64,000 nt of DNA, taken from contig CM038923.1 of assembly GCA_021904315.1 (NCBI GenBank), positions 7,570,038 to 7,634,037 on the forward strand, written 5' to 3'. The stretch is from Sphagnum magellanicum (Eukaryota > Streptophyta > Sphagnopsida > Sphagnales > Sphagnaceae). Of this stretch, positions 1-11,124 are shown in pieces (within the stretch, counting starts at the first letter, position 1; each line of letters starts with the position of its first letter). The translations under genes and the position numbers were made by a program. The notes under the pieces are model-generated. The model was not told where the DNA came from, made no database searches, and saw nothing but the letters and a program-made list of their open reading frames with translations.

Positions 1-335
1 ATGAACCCCCACATTCCCAAATGAGCTCCCACTTTGGGAGTTGGAGTTCCAATGGATTCACAAATCTTCATAGGGCAATCGCATGGGTCAAAATTCATTC
101 GATTGAGAAATTAATTATATCATTGGAAAGTTCTTGGAACGTAAATGTTTAAATTGGGCTCACATGACCCATTTGAGTATTTTAAACCCAAGTTATGGCC
201 AAAAGAAGGGCCGAGAGTCAAATTGTCAATTTGACTTTTGACCACTAAAAGTCAAGAATCACCATGACTTCCTTGCGTAAAGGTGGCGTGCGACATACCG
301 TTCGAAAGCTCTTGATAAGAGCTACAACTTTGCTT
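1..335. repeat. Dispersed repeat, arm 1 of an inverted pair
   Basis: This stretch reappears, reverse-complemented and diverged, at about 18,826-19,141. Shared blocks include AAGTTATGGCCAAAAGAAGG, a CAATTTGACT block, TCAAGAATCACC and the CATACCGTT(C/G)GAAAGCTCTT end. The repeat may extend beyond the left window edge. Sequence just downstream (335-700) has a TATA-like TATAAGGGGG at about 490 and could be part of the same element, perhaps an LTR, but no LTR ends or coding domains can be shown. Confidence 0.75.
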
Positions 336-799
336 TAGACCTCATCTTAATCGAAGGTCTACACACAAAGTTATGGGCCTTCAAAATCACAAAAGTCCCA
401 ATTTTGAAAATTTTAGGACTCCCACTTGGGAGTCCCAGGACAAAAATGACATTTGGGTGTTGGTCCTGTGACTAGGCATAGAGTATACTATAAGGGGGAA
501 GGTGGTGGCTTCCCCCAAGTGTGGGTTGTGATGAGTCTTGTGAGTCTATGTTTGCTCGTGACTCATTTGTGCACCAAAAGTGCTCCAATTATGCACTAAC
601 CAATTTGTTGTTTGGTTTATACAGGTCCATGTGAGTAATTGAATTACTTGTCATTCTTCCTAGTCCCCATCCTGGAGCTCTAACACACCCTTCTACCCCC
701 AAAGTGTTGTGAGTTAGGGAGTGTGCCTCAACTTTTTATCCTTCTACTGTTTTCACATTTAAACTCGTAGTTGAGTCTATCAAGGAGTTTGGGGTGGTG
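336..799. other. Non-coding stretch, possible retroelement flank
   Basis: No gene is visible. The sequence continues directly from the dispersed repeat and holds a TATA-like motif near 490 and a splice-like CAG/GT around 625. It could be the rest of an LTR or of an unclassified element, but nothing decides this. Short reading frames here have no recognisable domain. Confidence 0.4.
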
Positions 800-1545
800 C
801 GTCAATGATGATAAACTACATTCATCATCATCTTTTTTGTAGTGAGACACAAATGACAAAAGAAAGAAAATGATAACAAGTTGGGTGTTCATTGTCATTT
901 TTTTTGCAAGGGGATACACATAGAAAGAGAAAAGGATGATGAAGAGCACTAAACTCCTTGTCATCTTTGTTTGTTGCAAACAAAAGGTTACAAAAAAATT
1001 AAAAAATAATGACGAACTATGCTTGTCATCATCTTTTCAATAATGAGACAAACAATAAAAAAAAGGACAACAATGGGCTAGGTGCTTGTCATTATCTTCT
1101 TTGTAAGGGGCCAAACATATAAAGAAAAAAGGAGGACAATAAATGCCCAACTCATTGTCGTTGTTGTTTGTTGTAAAAAAACATACGAAGAAAAGAAGAT
1201 GAGGATGAGTGAATGTGTTCATTGTTGTCTTCTCTACAAACAAATATACATACACAAAAAGAGACGATGACAAGTGTGTAGTTCGTTGTCATCCTCTTTT
1301 TTTCAAAAATCAAGTTTAAGAAAAAGGACGATGATGAGTTGTGCACTTGTTGTTGTCTTCTCTACAATCAAAGAAACAAACACAAAAAATGTTTTTGGTG
1401 TCTTCAAAAATCAAGTTTTATTAAAAAAAAACTTTATGTGCAAGGGGATAGAGAAACCATCTAGAAAGAAAGGGTCATAGTTTAAATATAAAAAAAGACA
1501 AAAAAAGTTTACAACAACTTGATGTGTGTTGTCTTCTTTGTAAGG
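800..1545. repeat. Degenerate ~65-bp tandem array
   Basis: A core resembling (C/G)TTGTCAT(C)nTCTT, preceded by the purine-rich near-complement GATGATGA, recurs at about 809, 889, 954, 1021, 1083, 1151, 1217, 1281 and 1347, with a further copy near 1521. Spacing is mostly 62-68 bp. Each unit pairs an AAAAGGATGATGA-like stretch with its near complement, so units could fold into weak hairpins. Reading frames on both strands through the array are low-complexity and are by-products of the repeat. Confidence 0.75.
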
Positions 1546-1840
1546 CAACACAAAAATATATGCAAAACAAAAAAAACAAAAAAAAGGATGTACACTTACA
1601 TATGAATGCAAATGCATGAATGTGAAAAATAATTTTTCATGCATTACAGGTCTTCATAAGAGTTCTTCACATTCCTTATAAAAAACTTTTTCATATGAAT
1701 GAGTTTTGGAACAATTTTTTTTGCAACTTGTTATAATAAATGCCTATACTTGTCCAAATACATGACATGTTTTTTTCTTGTTCATTTTTGAGTAAATATG
1801 AATTTTTGAAAGTGTCTTAATTCTTTGTAAATTTAATCAT

Positions 1841-1991
1841 TACTACAAAATGTGGGTGCAATTCATTATTCCCCATTCATTAGACCAATGAATTCATTAT
1901 TTCTTCACTAGTCTCCATTCAGTACAACTAGTGAATTCACTCAAAATCTAGTGAAATCACTTAGTGTACATGCACACCTTTTGTTGTAGTG
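1841..1991. mobile_element. Possible small MITE (CACTAC-type ends)
   Basis: The left end TACTACAAAATGTGGGTGCA and the reverse complement of the right end (CACTACAACAAAAGGTGTGCA) form imperfect terminal inverted repeats around about 110 bp. The interior has short palindromes such as TAGTGAATTCACT. No coding capacity and no convincing target-site duplication were found. CACTACAA-like ends are typical of plant CACTA-derived MITEs, so the call rests on the ends alone. Confidence 0.4.
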
Positions 1992-4900
1992 AGTGTTTTA
2001 TTTTTAAAAATGATAATAATTTCAAATCATAATCAATTTTTACATTTTTATGTTTTTTTGTCTAATAAAATACAACTTTTAAAAAAACATCATGTACATT
2101 TAACCCATTTATGTGTGGTAAAAGACTTTTGAAGTTTTAAAATTCTAGATCAATTTTGGAAAGTTCTTTGAATTTTAAAAGTTTTACAATTCCATATATC
2201 TTAGGGTATGAATGTTTTTAATTTGGTTAATAAGTCCTTAATTTTTTCCCATCAAATGTGATTTATTATATGAGTCCTTTTGATAGTCTTTTGTAAAATT
2301 GACTCTTGTTTGACACGTTCCTATACACTTTTCAAGGTCTTAAATAAAAACTTAAAACTTAAAATTTCATCAAATGGATTTTTGGTTTGAGTTCCTAAAC
2401 ATTCAAATGAATGAAAAAACAATAACTTACCATGGTTTTAAATGGAAAAACTTAAATATTTATCAAATTTTGACTTTGTTTTTTTTGGTAGTTCAATGCC
2501 CTTTATGGCTTGTTGGATTATGATTGCACCCAATTGAAGGCATTTGTCATGTCCAATTGGAAAAAAAACTAATTGGTGTGAAGGTTCAAAATGCACTTGA
2601 TGTCATGGATTATTGCCTCACATTCACCTTTGGTTGCTACTTCAAATTGGTGTTGGGAAAAATGTGTCGCAAAAGTGTTGCAAAATTGGAGGCATAAAGT
2701 GCAGCTTGTGAATTGATGTAACAATTCCCCTTCGACAATGGGACAAACTCTACATGAGGGCTTGGTCATGGTTAAAAGGTGAGTTGCCCCAAGGACACGT
2801 GCAATTTGACATGAAATGTGACCTTGTGCGATATGGGAACAAAGTTGAAACGATTGTGAAAATTTATATTTAGAATATTTTGGGTGAAAACATTTTTGAA
2901 AGTGTTCAAATATAATCCTAAAAGGAAGTCACTTGCAAATAAATGTGATATGCGTTGGGAATATCAACTTAAAGGAATCATATAAAAACTTGAGGTCTCA
3001 GTTTGGCTCGTAGTTTTTTACAAAAAATGGAAAGAAGCCATTTGATTCAATATGTAGAACAATGAGAGTTAAGGTGGTGTTAAATCATGTGGGTGCAAAA
3101 AAAAATGGTGCTAAAGCATGAGTTGCTTAAGAGTATTCCCCTACACATTCAAGAACAAAATTTTGGAGAAAACATTTATGAGTTAGAAGATCATGTTGGG
3201 GAGGTATTGAACTCAAACTTGCTGCCAAAACTTGGGCTTGTAAGAAAAAAATTTCTTACAGGTTTTTCCAATTCATATTAGAAAATGTTTGAGTTGATCT
3301 ATGTTCCCTTATGCTTAGTTGCCCCCATCGAGGGGGTAAAATAAAACACCATTAAGGTAATAAGAAGAGCAAATGCCAAGCTACCACATCATAAGGGTCT
3401 TGTGCTAACTTATTTAATGAAAAATAAAATACCATTTATACATCATGTTGTAAAGTAGTAGGGATGCAAATGTACAGCTGAGGACAATGAAAGCTTAAGT
3501 GGAAGGACTTGAAGAAATCCAATGTCCAAACCCAAGACCAAGTTAATGCAATTGGGGTGGGGGTAAAGGAAGGTAAAGGGCCATGATGGTCATGTAGGTT
3601 TGGATTAGATGAATTGCATCCTTGATAGGAACATTGATGATGAACTAACCTCTCAAAGGGTAAATTCACATCCACATGTAAAGCAAGAAGTTTTAAGTGA
3701 AAGTTGCAGGCGCGTTTGGGGGTTTGATCATGAATATGTGCATTATTTAAGGTGGAAGGGAGAAAAGGTTTTAAATGTGCATTATTTAAGGAGATTAGGA
3801 AAGTGTTGGGTTGGGACCCCACATTCACATGAAGGGTTAGAAGTTGGTAGGGGGAATTAGTGGGTGGTATGTGATTTGTTTGAAAATTGTTGGTCACATT
3901 GTTCGAAGATTACATATTTCTACACACTAATCCTAAACCTACGAAACCAACCACACAACATATACACTTTTGAAAACTACTATGAAAATATTAAATACAC
4001 AAAAACTTCCAGACTTCTATTTTTCACACTACCCAACTAAAGCAATACACAACCTTCATGCCTAGGATGGAACTACCCAACTAAAGTAGTACACAACCTT
4101 GATGCTTGGGATGGAAACACCCCAATCTCATAAAAAGCTTGTGGGGTAGTGGAATGTGGTAGAAACAAAAAGAATTATGGGGAATTCAACAACCTATGAT
4201 AATGGCTATGGTAAATGTCGTCTTTGTTGTTACAAGTCTACAAATTTGGCTATGTGTGAGGCTATGTGTAGCTATGATCATAACAACCTAATGGAAAGAT
4301 ACCCTAATCACTAAATCATAAAACATTCGATATTACAAATGCTTGATTCAAACACATCTAGATTTGATATCTTCAACCCAGAGCAACAACAAGAAATGTA
4401 TTTTATTCAGACATCCACTTGTGTGACATTGAAGCGCCTCCATCCTCTTCTTCCTCCCATTGTTATCACTACCATTGTTGTAGACCTTTGTGAAATCTAG
4501 CAGGAGTCTAGTTCCATAGTTCTAAAATCAGTTGGAAAGGTAAACATATTATCACACTTCTCAATTTCCTAGCTTCCCTAGATTGCTGGAATTCCTACAA
4601 TATTGATATGCAACAAAGAACAAAATCAACTAGCATTGGTTTATACCAGTGTTGTTCAGATCTGGGTTTCCAACTGGATCCACATTTGGGTCCGGGTCCA
4701 AATCTAAGAATCAGATTCAATGATCTTATGCAGGAAAAGACCAGCCGATAAAACCCAGACCCTACCTTAAAATTGAGACCAGTCCTTGGAAAAGCCAAGG
4801 TTGGCTAGTTTAACTTGAAGATCTTCTGATCCTTAATGCAAGGTTGGAGACTTAAATCTAAATAAGGTCTCGGTAAGGTTTAAAACATAATCAACAGTTG

Positions 4901-5406
4901 AATTTGATGCACTTTGCATTCCTTTAGGAAAAGCCCTTCCCTTTGGACACCTTTGAAGGTTTCCCCATTGAATAGTTGGTCAACAATATTCACAAGTAAC
5001 TAGCAATGTACATTAATGTAAGATGGACGCTCATTACAATTTTTATAGGTTCTCTCATTACAGCCTTGGGCAATGCATATGTGATAAAACTATGGTGCTA
5101 CTTGCCATTAGGTTAAAAATGACGAATTGTTTTTTTCCAAGTTTGTAACCCCACAAACTTTGGGGGGCCATATCTCTGGTCTTATTAACCTTCCTCCTGT
5201 GCACATTCAGTCCAAAGGATTCATTCATCTGGTCTCTGGACACATCTTGCAGCACCTCCTTTCCAAAACCAACTCTAACCTATATATTCTGCACAATGTT
5301 CTGTAATACATTACAAGTTCTGTATTTCAAGACCCATGTGCTATTTAGCCCTGTAAAATGCACTTGGCAACAAATCAAAGTTAAGCCTCTTGCAAAAGGA
5401 AAGGGA
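1992..5406. other. AT-rich intergenic DNA
   Basis: No gene with recognisable domains. The region includes a two-copy direct repeat (unit about 44 bp, starting at 4031 and 4075) and scattered homopolymers. A 153-codon frame on the minus strand (3436-3897) and a 66-codon frame (2569-2769) have no conserved motif and look like chance frames. The last few hundred bases before 5406 are presumably the 3' untranslated region of the large minus-strand gene. Confidence 0.6.
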
Positions 5407-8400
5407 TTAGTCTATACTGCACGCACTCAAAGTGTGGCTTCCACCTGCACATCTATAAATCGAACCCAGGCGAATCCATTCATATCCCATGCAGCAGACA
5501 CCCATCTTCCTCAGCTTGGCCTGAATGCGTTGCTTTTCTCTCTGTTTAAGTTCCTCCTGCTTGCGTCTGAACTCAAGTTCACGCTGTTTCAGTTCCACAA
5601 GCTTCCTTGCTTCCTGGGCTTTGCGCTCAGCTTCCTCACGACGCCTCTTGTCCTCAGCCTGACGCACCAATTCTTCAGCTTGCCTAGCTTCCTCCAAAAC
5701 TCTTTGCTTGGCTTCGTCCAGTTGTTTAAGCTCCTCCTTAGCTTGCTGCTCTTTTTCCTTCTGATGTCGAATGGCTGTTTGAAGATCATTCCAAATTTCA
5801 TCTGACACTCCAGCATCCCGCATAACAGTTCCATCTACCTCGTCATCATTGTCTGTTATAACTTCAGCATTTGGGTCATGAAGCAATGGGGTAACACTCC
5901 CATCAGATGCTGAAAGCTGTGACATTTTAGACTCAATCTTCACAAGTTCAGCAGGTAGGTCCCAAGACTGACTTGCTGCTTCAGGTTCATGATTCGGCTC
6001 ATTTCCCAAAGTTGGCAACAGCAATGCATCAGTGGTGGACTTCCTCTTCTCCAACATGAGCTTCATACAGAACTCCACATGGTCTGTGCTGACCTTAAAG
6101 GTGTCACCTGCAGAGATCTCTTGGCTGTCTTGATGCGCTGCAATGTGTCGAATAATGTCCTTGGACAGTGAACTGATGTCTCGACCATTGCCCCATCCTG
6201 GTGCCATTTGTAAATCTTGCAAAATCTTTGAAAATTTGATTTTGACATGATCAAAATCTGGGATTTCAAATCCCTCATTCATCAAGCTCTGGTTGAGTAG
6301 CGAGGAACACTCATCCACCGAAAAATGCCGAAATGTCACAGCTTCGTGGAAGCGACTTGACAGGCCTGCATTTGCTTGCATCAACCTTGCAATGTCATCT
6401 TCATAGCCAGCCAATATGACAACTAGCTTTTGATGAAATTCTGGCTTGGTCAGCTGATCCACTAGCTCATCCATTGCCTCCTGAGCGAAGGATCCATGTT
6501 TGCCAGGGTTAAGCCGGTAAGCCTCATCAATGAACAACACTTTACCCAGAGCCTCTTGAAGCTTCCCAATAGTTTTCGGACCAGTTTGGCCAACGTACTG
6601 TCCAACAAGGTCAGATGCAGAAGCTTCGACAACATCATCTGAAGCCAGTATTCCCAATGAGTGGAATAACTTGCCCATCCGACGTGCCACAGTTGTTTTG
6701 CCTGTACCAGGAGGGCCAATGAAACGGAAGTTGGTTGGGACATCCTTGAAGGAGTCACGGCCCATCTTGGTTGCCAACTTAATGCTGCTTTTGTACTGCT
6801 CCATTTGCTCAATAATGTGGTCACAACCAATCAAACCAACAAACAGTCCCCCAATATCAACATCATTTCCAACATTACCATCATTCCAATCTGGGTTGAA
6901 ATCTTCAGGAATCAGCTCTATCTGTTTTGCCCTCTCTGATGCACTCAATGCCCGTTGCCTGTGTTGCAGCCGCTGAATTGCTGTTGTCAACAGATTTTCG
7001 ACCTCCCCACCGTTTCCAAAGTTGGGCCGACAACGACGTTGATTCAATACAGAAATGGCAGCTTTCTGTGCATCATGTGAAGCTATGATTTCCTTCTGCC
7101 GTAACTTCAGATTCAAAATCCGCCACAACTCATCAGCAGTAAAGTCACTGAATTTGAATGCATCTTCCATGGAAAACCGGCGAGCTAAACCTGGGTTGGA
7201 ATTATTGATCATTTTCTCCATCTGTTTTTCGTAACCAAGAAGTAGCACACACCGATCATCTCCTGGGACGTTCTGCACTTCACCAACAATTGTATCAATG
7301 ACAGCAGCCTTGTATGGATCTGAAAACCCACCACCTTCATGCTTAGAACCTGCACCATGATAGAGACCATAAGCCTCATCAATAACTAGGACTTTCCCAA
7401 TTGTTGCTTGCAAGATCCCCCTTGTCCGCTCCTCTGATTGACCAAGTACTGATCCAACAAAGTCACTTGGTTTCCTTTCAACAACTTCCCCATTGCTCAA
7501 CAGCCCAATGTCCTTCAAAATTTGACCATACAACCTTGCAACAGTTGTCTTTCCAGTACCAGGGTTGCCCAAGAAAATCCTGTTCAGTGCTACTTCAAGA
7601 AGTGGTTGTTCCAGCTTCTCTCTCTCAACATTTGTTTTGACCATCTCAACAAGACTCTCCACACTCTGCTTGACACTTTTCAAGCCAATCATGTCCTGCA
7701 ATTGTTTCCAAGCCTTGCTGTTTGACAATGCAACAACAGGATCTGGTCCTAGGAGATCCTCCTGAGAAAGGAAAAATATATCTGGGATTTGACCCTCTTT
7801 ACTTTCCTTGGCAACACGAGTTGCTTGCCGTTCCAAAACCCGGTCCACTAAAATCTGAACAGCACGTGCATTCCCAAACCCTACCCGACCTCGTCCCTTC
7901 CCAAGACGCTTGATGAGGATCCGGAGTGGCTTTCCATCTAGTCCATCCTCCAAGTGAAAACTTTGGTCTCCAAACTTCTTCTTCAACACCCCATGCATAA
8001 TGCTCATCAGCTCAGCATCTGAGTAATCTGCAAATTTCAAAGTATAGGGGAAACGGCTAGGCAGACCCTCATTATGTTCAAGGAGCTTTTCCATCTTTTG
8101 CTGATATCCAGCCATGGCAACTACAAGGTGACCCACATTCTTCTCCACCTCTGCTACCAGATAATCAAGAACCCGCTTGCCTTGCAACTCTGTTTTGGGA
8201 TCCAGTTGGTATGCTTCATCAATGAAGAGGACCCCACCACCACCATCTGAAATATCCTTCAGCAACTTCTTGAGTCCATCGACACCTTCATTGACAAGGT
8301 CCGCACCACTGGTCTCCATGAAAGCTGTACCAGAAAGAGCACCAAGGGAAACCAGGAGTTTACCATAGAGTCGAGCAACAGTGGTTTTTCCTGTACCAGG

Positions 8401-11124
8401 ATTACCACAACAAACAATGTTCATGCGTTTGTCTTTTAGTGACAGTTGTTGTCTTTTGGCTAAATCTACTGACAAATAGATGTGAAGGAATTGCTCCTTG
8501 ACCGCTTCAAGCCCTGTCATCTTCATGAGAGTGTCTAAAGTCTCATTGCGAGCCATTTTGACATTCTTTTCAGACTCCCAAGCTGCTTGAGCAGCAGACA
8601 CATTTGAATCTTTTGCTGAATCATGGCCACATGCCAGCATGCCCTTCGTTCTTCTTAATACAATCTCTTGGCACTCTTCCTCCCAAAAGGTAGGCAGCAA
8701 CAGATCTGATCCACACTTGTGGAGAACAGCTAGAAATGCCAGCCCGTGGCCACATGCCATGCTTCCAAATTTAGCATCAGCTTCCAAATCTCCATGGGTA
8801 GAACTGAATGAAGCAGCCCAGTTCAAAACAAAACACAAGGTATAACAATGAATAAGGATATTGCGACCTGAAGAGTCAAAAATCTGCCCTGTCTCTTCCT
8901 GACTCTTCAAGTCTTCCACCAATGTCATGTCACCCAGGCAAGCACGGCATAGTGCAGACAAGCTCATTGCATCTGGAAACTGGCCATGGTCAAGCTTTGC
9001 AAAATATTGCAGTGCTGTACTGACTTCCCCATCAGATAGCAATTTGAGACCATGACCCAGTTTAGGGGACACTTGTACTTCAGCAAGAACTGCTGGATTC
9101 AACCATTCAGATCCATGCATTCCCTTGACTCCAAACACATCTTTCAAGCAATGTGGCAGTTGCTCTAGCATCTTGATCATGTGAGGAAGATCGTCTTCTC
9201 GGAGAATATCTGCAAGCATGCATTTGTTCCCAATTACAGAAGTATCAGTTTTGCTCTTCAGCTTCAAGGTAGCATCCTTGACTATGTCAGTTGAGCATGA
9301 CAAAGGTTTTTCCTTGCTGACTCCACCACTCTTCTTGGAAGTAGCTGTGAGAGTTGATTGGAGATTGGCAAGCAAACGGTTGGCGGACTCTCTGGATTGC
9401 ACTACCTGTTGCTGCAGCAACTCTTTGCTGGTACATTCCCGCAGCTTCAATTCTGCTTCCAATTTCTCCTTTTCAATAAGCAATGTCTGCAGACTGAATT
9501 CACGCTCCTGTCTATTCTTGAACTCGTCCAATTGCCTACGCTGCTCAAGGATTTCAGCTTCGGCCTTTGCTCGCTCTAGCTCATATTGAGCCTTCCGTTG
9601 AGCTTCCTTGAATGCAAGCTGTTGCTCATGCTTTCTTCGTTCCTCCTCTTGTCTCTGCAAATCTTCACATGTTTGGCACTGTGGTTTGTCCTGGTAACAC
9701 TTGTACTCCAGCACATGCCCTCTTGAACAACACATGCTGCACAATGCCTCACATTTTTTCTTGCTGTGATCACATACAGGATGACACTTCTGAGGACACT
9801 TGTGGAGCCCACATGCCAACATACTGTCACAAGGGGTTAGACATCCACCATTTGGAACAAGCTCATCAAACTGCTCTGGTGTTGATGGCAATGCTGTGCA
9901 ATTTGGATGCCTTTGACAGTAGGTTGGGAGGCCAGGAAACACATGGCCTCCTTTGTATAACATGTCAAGTAAGATCTGCCAGGTTTGTCTTCCTGGCTTA
10001 TTGGAACCTTTTCGAAGAGTCTGAGCATTACCCAAGAGAATCATTCCATATCGTGCACGAGAGAGCAAAACATTGACCCTCTCAGGGACTGCCAAAAACC
10101 CAATCTGCCCTTCATCATTGTTTCGCACCAGGGAAATAAGAACAACATCAGCTTCTTCTCCTTGGTAATTGTCTATTGTAGCAATTCTAATGGAGAGTTT
10201 TGCTGCTCCATTTTCCACAGCACCGTCTGCACTGATTGGGTCCTGCTCAACTTGACTTAGGTCATCTGCATCCTTATCATTGAGCACTGCCTTGAATTGG
10301 GCAAGAGCTGCACGGATGACTCTCAGCTGACCAAGGTAGGGAGTAAGCACCACCAGTTGGTGTGTATTGTAGCCCTGTTGCAGCATGTAATGCACCAACT
10401 TTGGGATCATCTTTGCTTCATGATTGTTTTGCTTGGAAAGCCCATCCTCACTTGCCTGCTTGATGCCAGTGTCCTCACCTTCTGGGTATTCATGATCAAT
10501 GAACACTAGGTTTTTGCTGACCCCCTTAAGTTGCGGGTAGTCCTTCACCTTCTGACTATCCCGCAACTTAGGATAAGTCAGTGTACGCACAAGCTGTGAT
10601 ATTTCAGGCCGCATCCGATGCTGCAGTTCAAGCGTTGTGCATGGATAATCTGCCAAGCATAGGCGTTCAAAAAGTGATCGGTTCAAGTCATATCCATGAT
10701 CCGATTCAACTTGCAACTTGTACAGGTTGACCTTAGGACGCAGCTGCTTGTGGTCTCCTATCATAATCACATGCTTGCAATGAGAAGGCATGCTGGCCAA
10801 AACATGAGCTTCCAAAATCTCACCAGCTTCTTCCATTAGAAGCACCCCTGCATGTACACTTTCCAGTTCGGCCCAAAAGTTTGCTGCACCTGTCGTGGTG
10901 CACCCAATGATTCGCTTTGACTGTAGCACGTTAATTTTCTCCTTTGATCTGAGCTCTTTCAAAAGTGCTTGAGCCTCATCAAACTTTGATACTAGATCGA
11001 TTAGGTCATCTATCAACGGCTCAATCATCTCCCTTTTCCATGCTTCAATTAGCAAGTCTCTTTCTGTGGCAGACTTCTGCCACAAGCTGTCAAAAGCTTG
11101 CACTTCCTTCCCAGTGAAGATGCC
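5407..11124 (-). CDS. C-terminal part: helicase motor 2, NF-X1 fingers, three AAA+ modules
   Basis: This is the 1,905-codon open frame after the TGA. It begins GIFTGKEV, in the same frame as the N-terminal part, and lacks an early ATG. It carries helicase motifs II-VI, the Cys-rich NF-X1 region around plus-strand 9,690-9,930, and three AAA+ cores whose Walker A motifs lie near 8,400, 7,560 and 6,705, with Walker B motifs near 8,215, 7,380 and 6,530. The C-terminus has a long charged coiled coil (about 5,510-5,790) and a Gly/Cys motif (5,410-5,510). GC content is clearly higher than the flanks, as expected for a selected coding region. Confidence 0.8.
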   Translation of the reverse strand, partial: GIFTGKEVQAFDSLWQKSATERDLLIEAWKREMIEPLIDDLIDLVSKFDEAQALLKELRSKEKINVLQSKRIIGCTTTGAANFWAELESVHAGVLLMEEAGEILEAHVLASMPSHCKHVIMIGDHKQLRPKVNLYKLQVESDHGYDLNRSLFERLCLADYPCTTLELQHRMRPEISQLVRTLTYPKLRDSQKVKDYPQLKGVSKNLVFIDHEYPEGEDTGIKQASEDGLSKQNNHEAKMIPKLVHYMLQQGYNTHQLVVLTPYLGQLRVIRAALAQFKAVLNDKDADDLSQVEQDPISADGAVENGAAKLSIRIATIDNYQGEEADVVLISLVRNNDEGQIGFLAVPERVNVLLSRARYGMILLGNAQTLRKGSNKPGRQTWQILLDMLYKGGHVFPGLPTYCQRHPNCTALPSTPEQFDELVPNGGCLTPCDSMLACGLHKCPQKCHPVCDHSKKKCEALCSMCCSRGHVLEYKCYQDKPQCQTCEDLQRQEEERRKHEQQLAFKEAQRKAQYELERAKAEAEILEQRRQLDEFKNRQEREFSLQTLLIEKEKLEAELKLRECTSKELLQQQVVQSRESANRLLANLQSTLTATSKKSGGVSKEKPLSCSTDIVKDATLKLKSKTDTSVIGNKCMLADILREDDLPHMIKMLEQLPHCLKDVFGVKGMHGSEWLNPAVLAEVQVSPKLGHGLKLLSDGEVSTALQYFAKLDHGQFPDAMSLSALCRACLGDMTLVEDLKSQEETGQIFDSSGRNILIHCYTLCFVLNWAASFSSTHGDLEADAKFGSMACGHGLAFLAVLHKCGSDLLLPTFWEEECQEIVLRRTKGMLACGHDSAKDSNVSAAQAAWESEKNVKMARNETLDTLMKMTGLEAVKEQFLHIYLSVDLAKRQQLSLKDKRMNIVCCGNPGTGKTTVARLYGKLLVSLGALSGTAFMETSGADLVNEGVDGLKKLLKDISDGGGGVLFIDEAYQLDPKTELQGKRVLDYLVAEVEKNVGHLVVAMAGYQQKMEKLLEHNEGLPSRFPYTLKFADYSDAELMSIMHGVLKKKFGDQSFHLEDGLDGKPLRILIKRLGKGRGRVGFGNARAVQILVDRVLERQATRVAKESKEGQIPDIFFLSQEDLLGPDPVVALSNSKAWKQLQDMIGLKSVKQSVESLVEMVKTNVEREKLEQPLLEVALNRIFLGNPGTGKTTVARLYGQILKDIGLLSNGEVVERKPSDFVGSVLGQSEERTRGILQATIGKVLVIDEAYGLYHGAGSKHEGGGFSDPYKAAVIDTIVGEVQNVPGDDRCVLLLGYEKQMEKMINNSNPGLARRFSMEDAFKFSDFTADELWRILNLKLRQKEIIASHDAQKAAISVLNQRRCRPNFGNGGEVENLLTTAIQRLQHRQRALSASERAKQIELIPEDFNPDWNDGNVGNDVDIGGLFVGLIGCDHIIEQMEQYKSSIKLATKMGRDSFKDVPTNFRFIGPPGTGKTTVARRMGKLFHSLGILASDDVVEASASDLVGQYVGQTGPKTIGKLQEALGKVLFIDEAYRLNPGKHGSFAQEAMDELVDQLTKPEFHQKLVVILAGYEDDIARLMQANAGLSSRFHEAVTFRHFSVDECSSLLNQSLMNEGFEIPDFDHVKIKFSKILQDLQMAPGWGNGRDISSLSKDIIRHIAAHQDSQEISAGDTFKVSTDHVEFCMKLMLEKRKSTTDALLLPTLGNEPNHEPEAASQSWDLPAELVKIESKMSQLSASDGSVTPLLHDPNAEVITDNDDEVDGTVMRDAGVSDEIWNDLQTAIRHQKEKEQQAKEELKQLDEAKQRVLEEARQAEELVRQAEDKRRREEAERKAQEARKLVELKQRELEFRRKQEELKQREKQRIQAKLRKMGVCCMGYEWIRLGSIYRCAGGSHTLSACSID

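Noticed and set aside
1..700. Complete LTR retrotransposon at the left edge
   Set aside because: No gag or pol motif, primer-binding site or paired LTR could be identified; only a dispersed repeat is supported.
800..1545. CRISPR-like appearance of the 65-bp repeats
   Set aside because: Units are degenerate throughout with no conserved repeat and unique spacer pattern, and the window is clearly from a plant nuclear genome.
3436..3897. 153-codon minus-strand frame
   Set aside because: No recognisable domain, composition like the surrounding non-coding DNA, and no splice or neighbour evidence.
9218..9589. Long plus-strand frames inside the helicase/AAA+ region (for example 9,218-9,589, 9,612-10,076 and 5,296-5,805)
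   Set aside because: They are antisense shadows of the large minus-strand coding region and have no conserved motif of their own.
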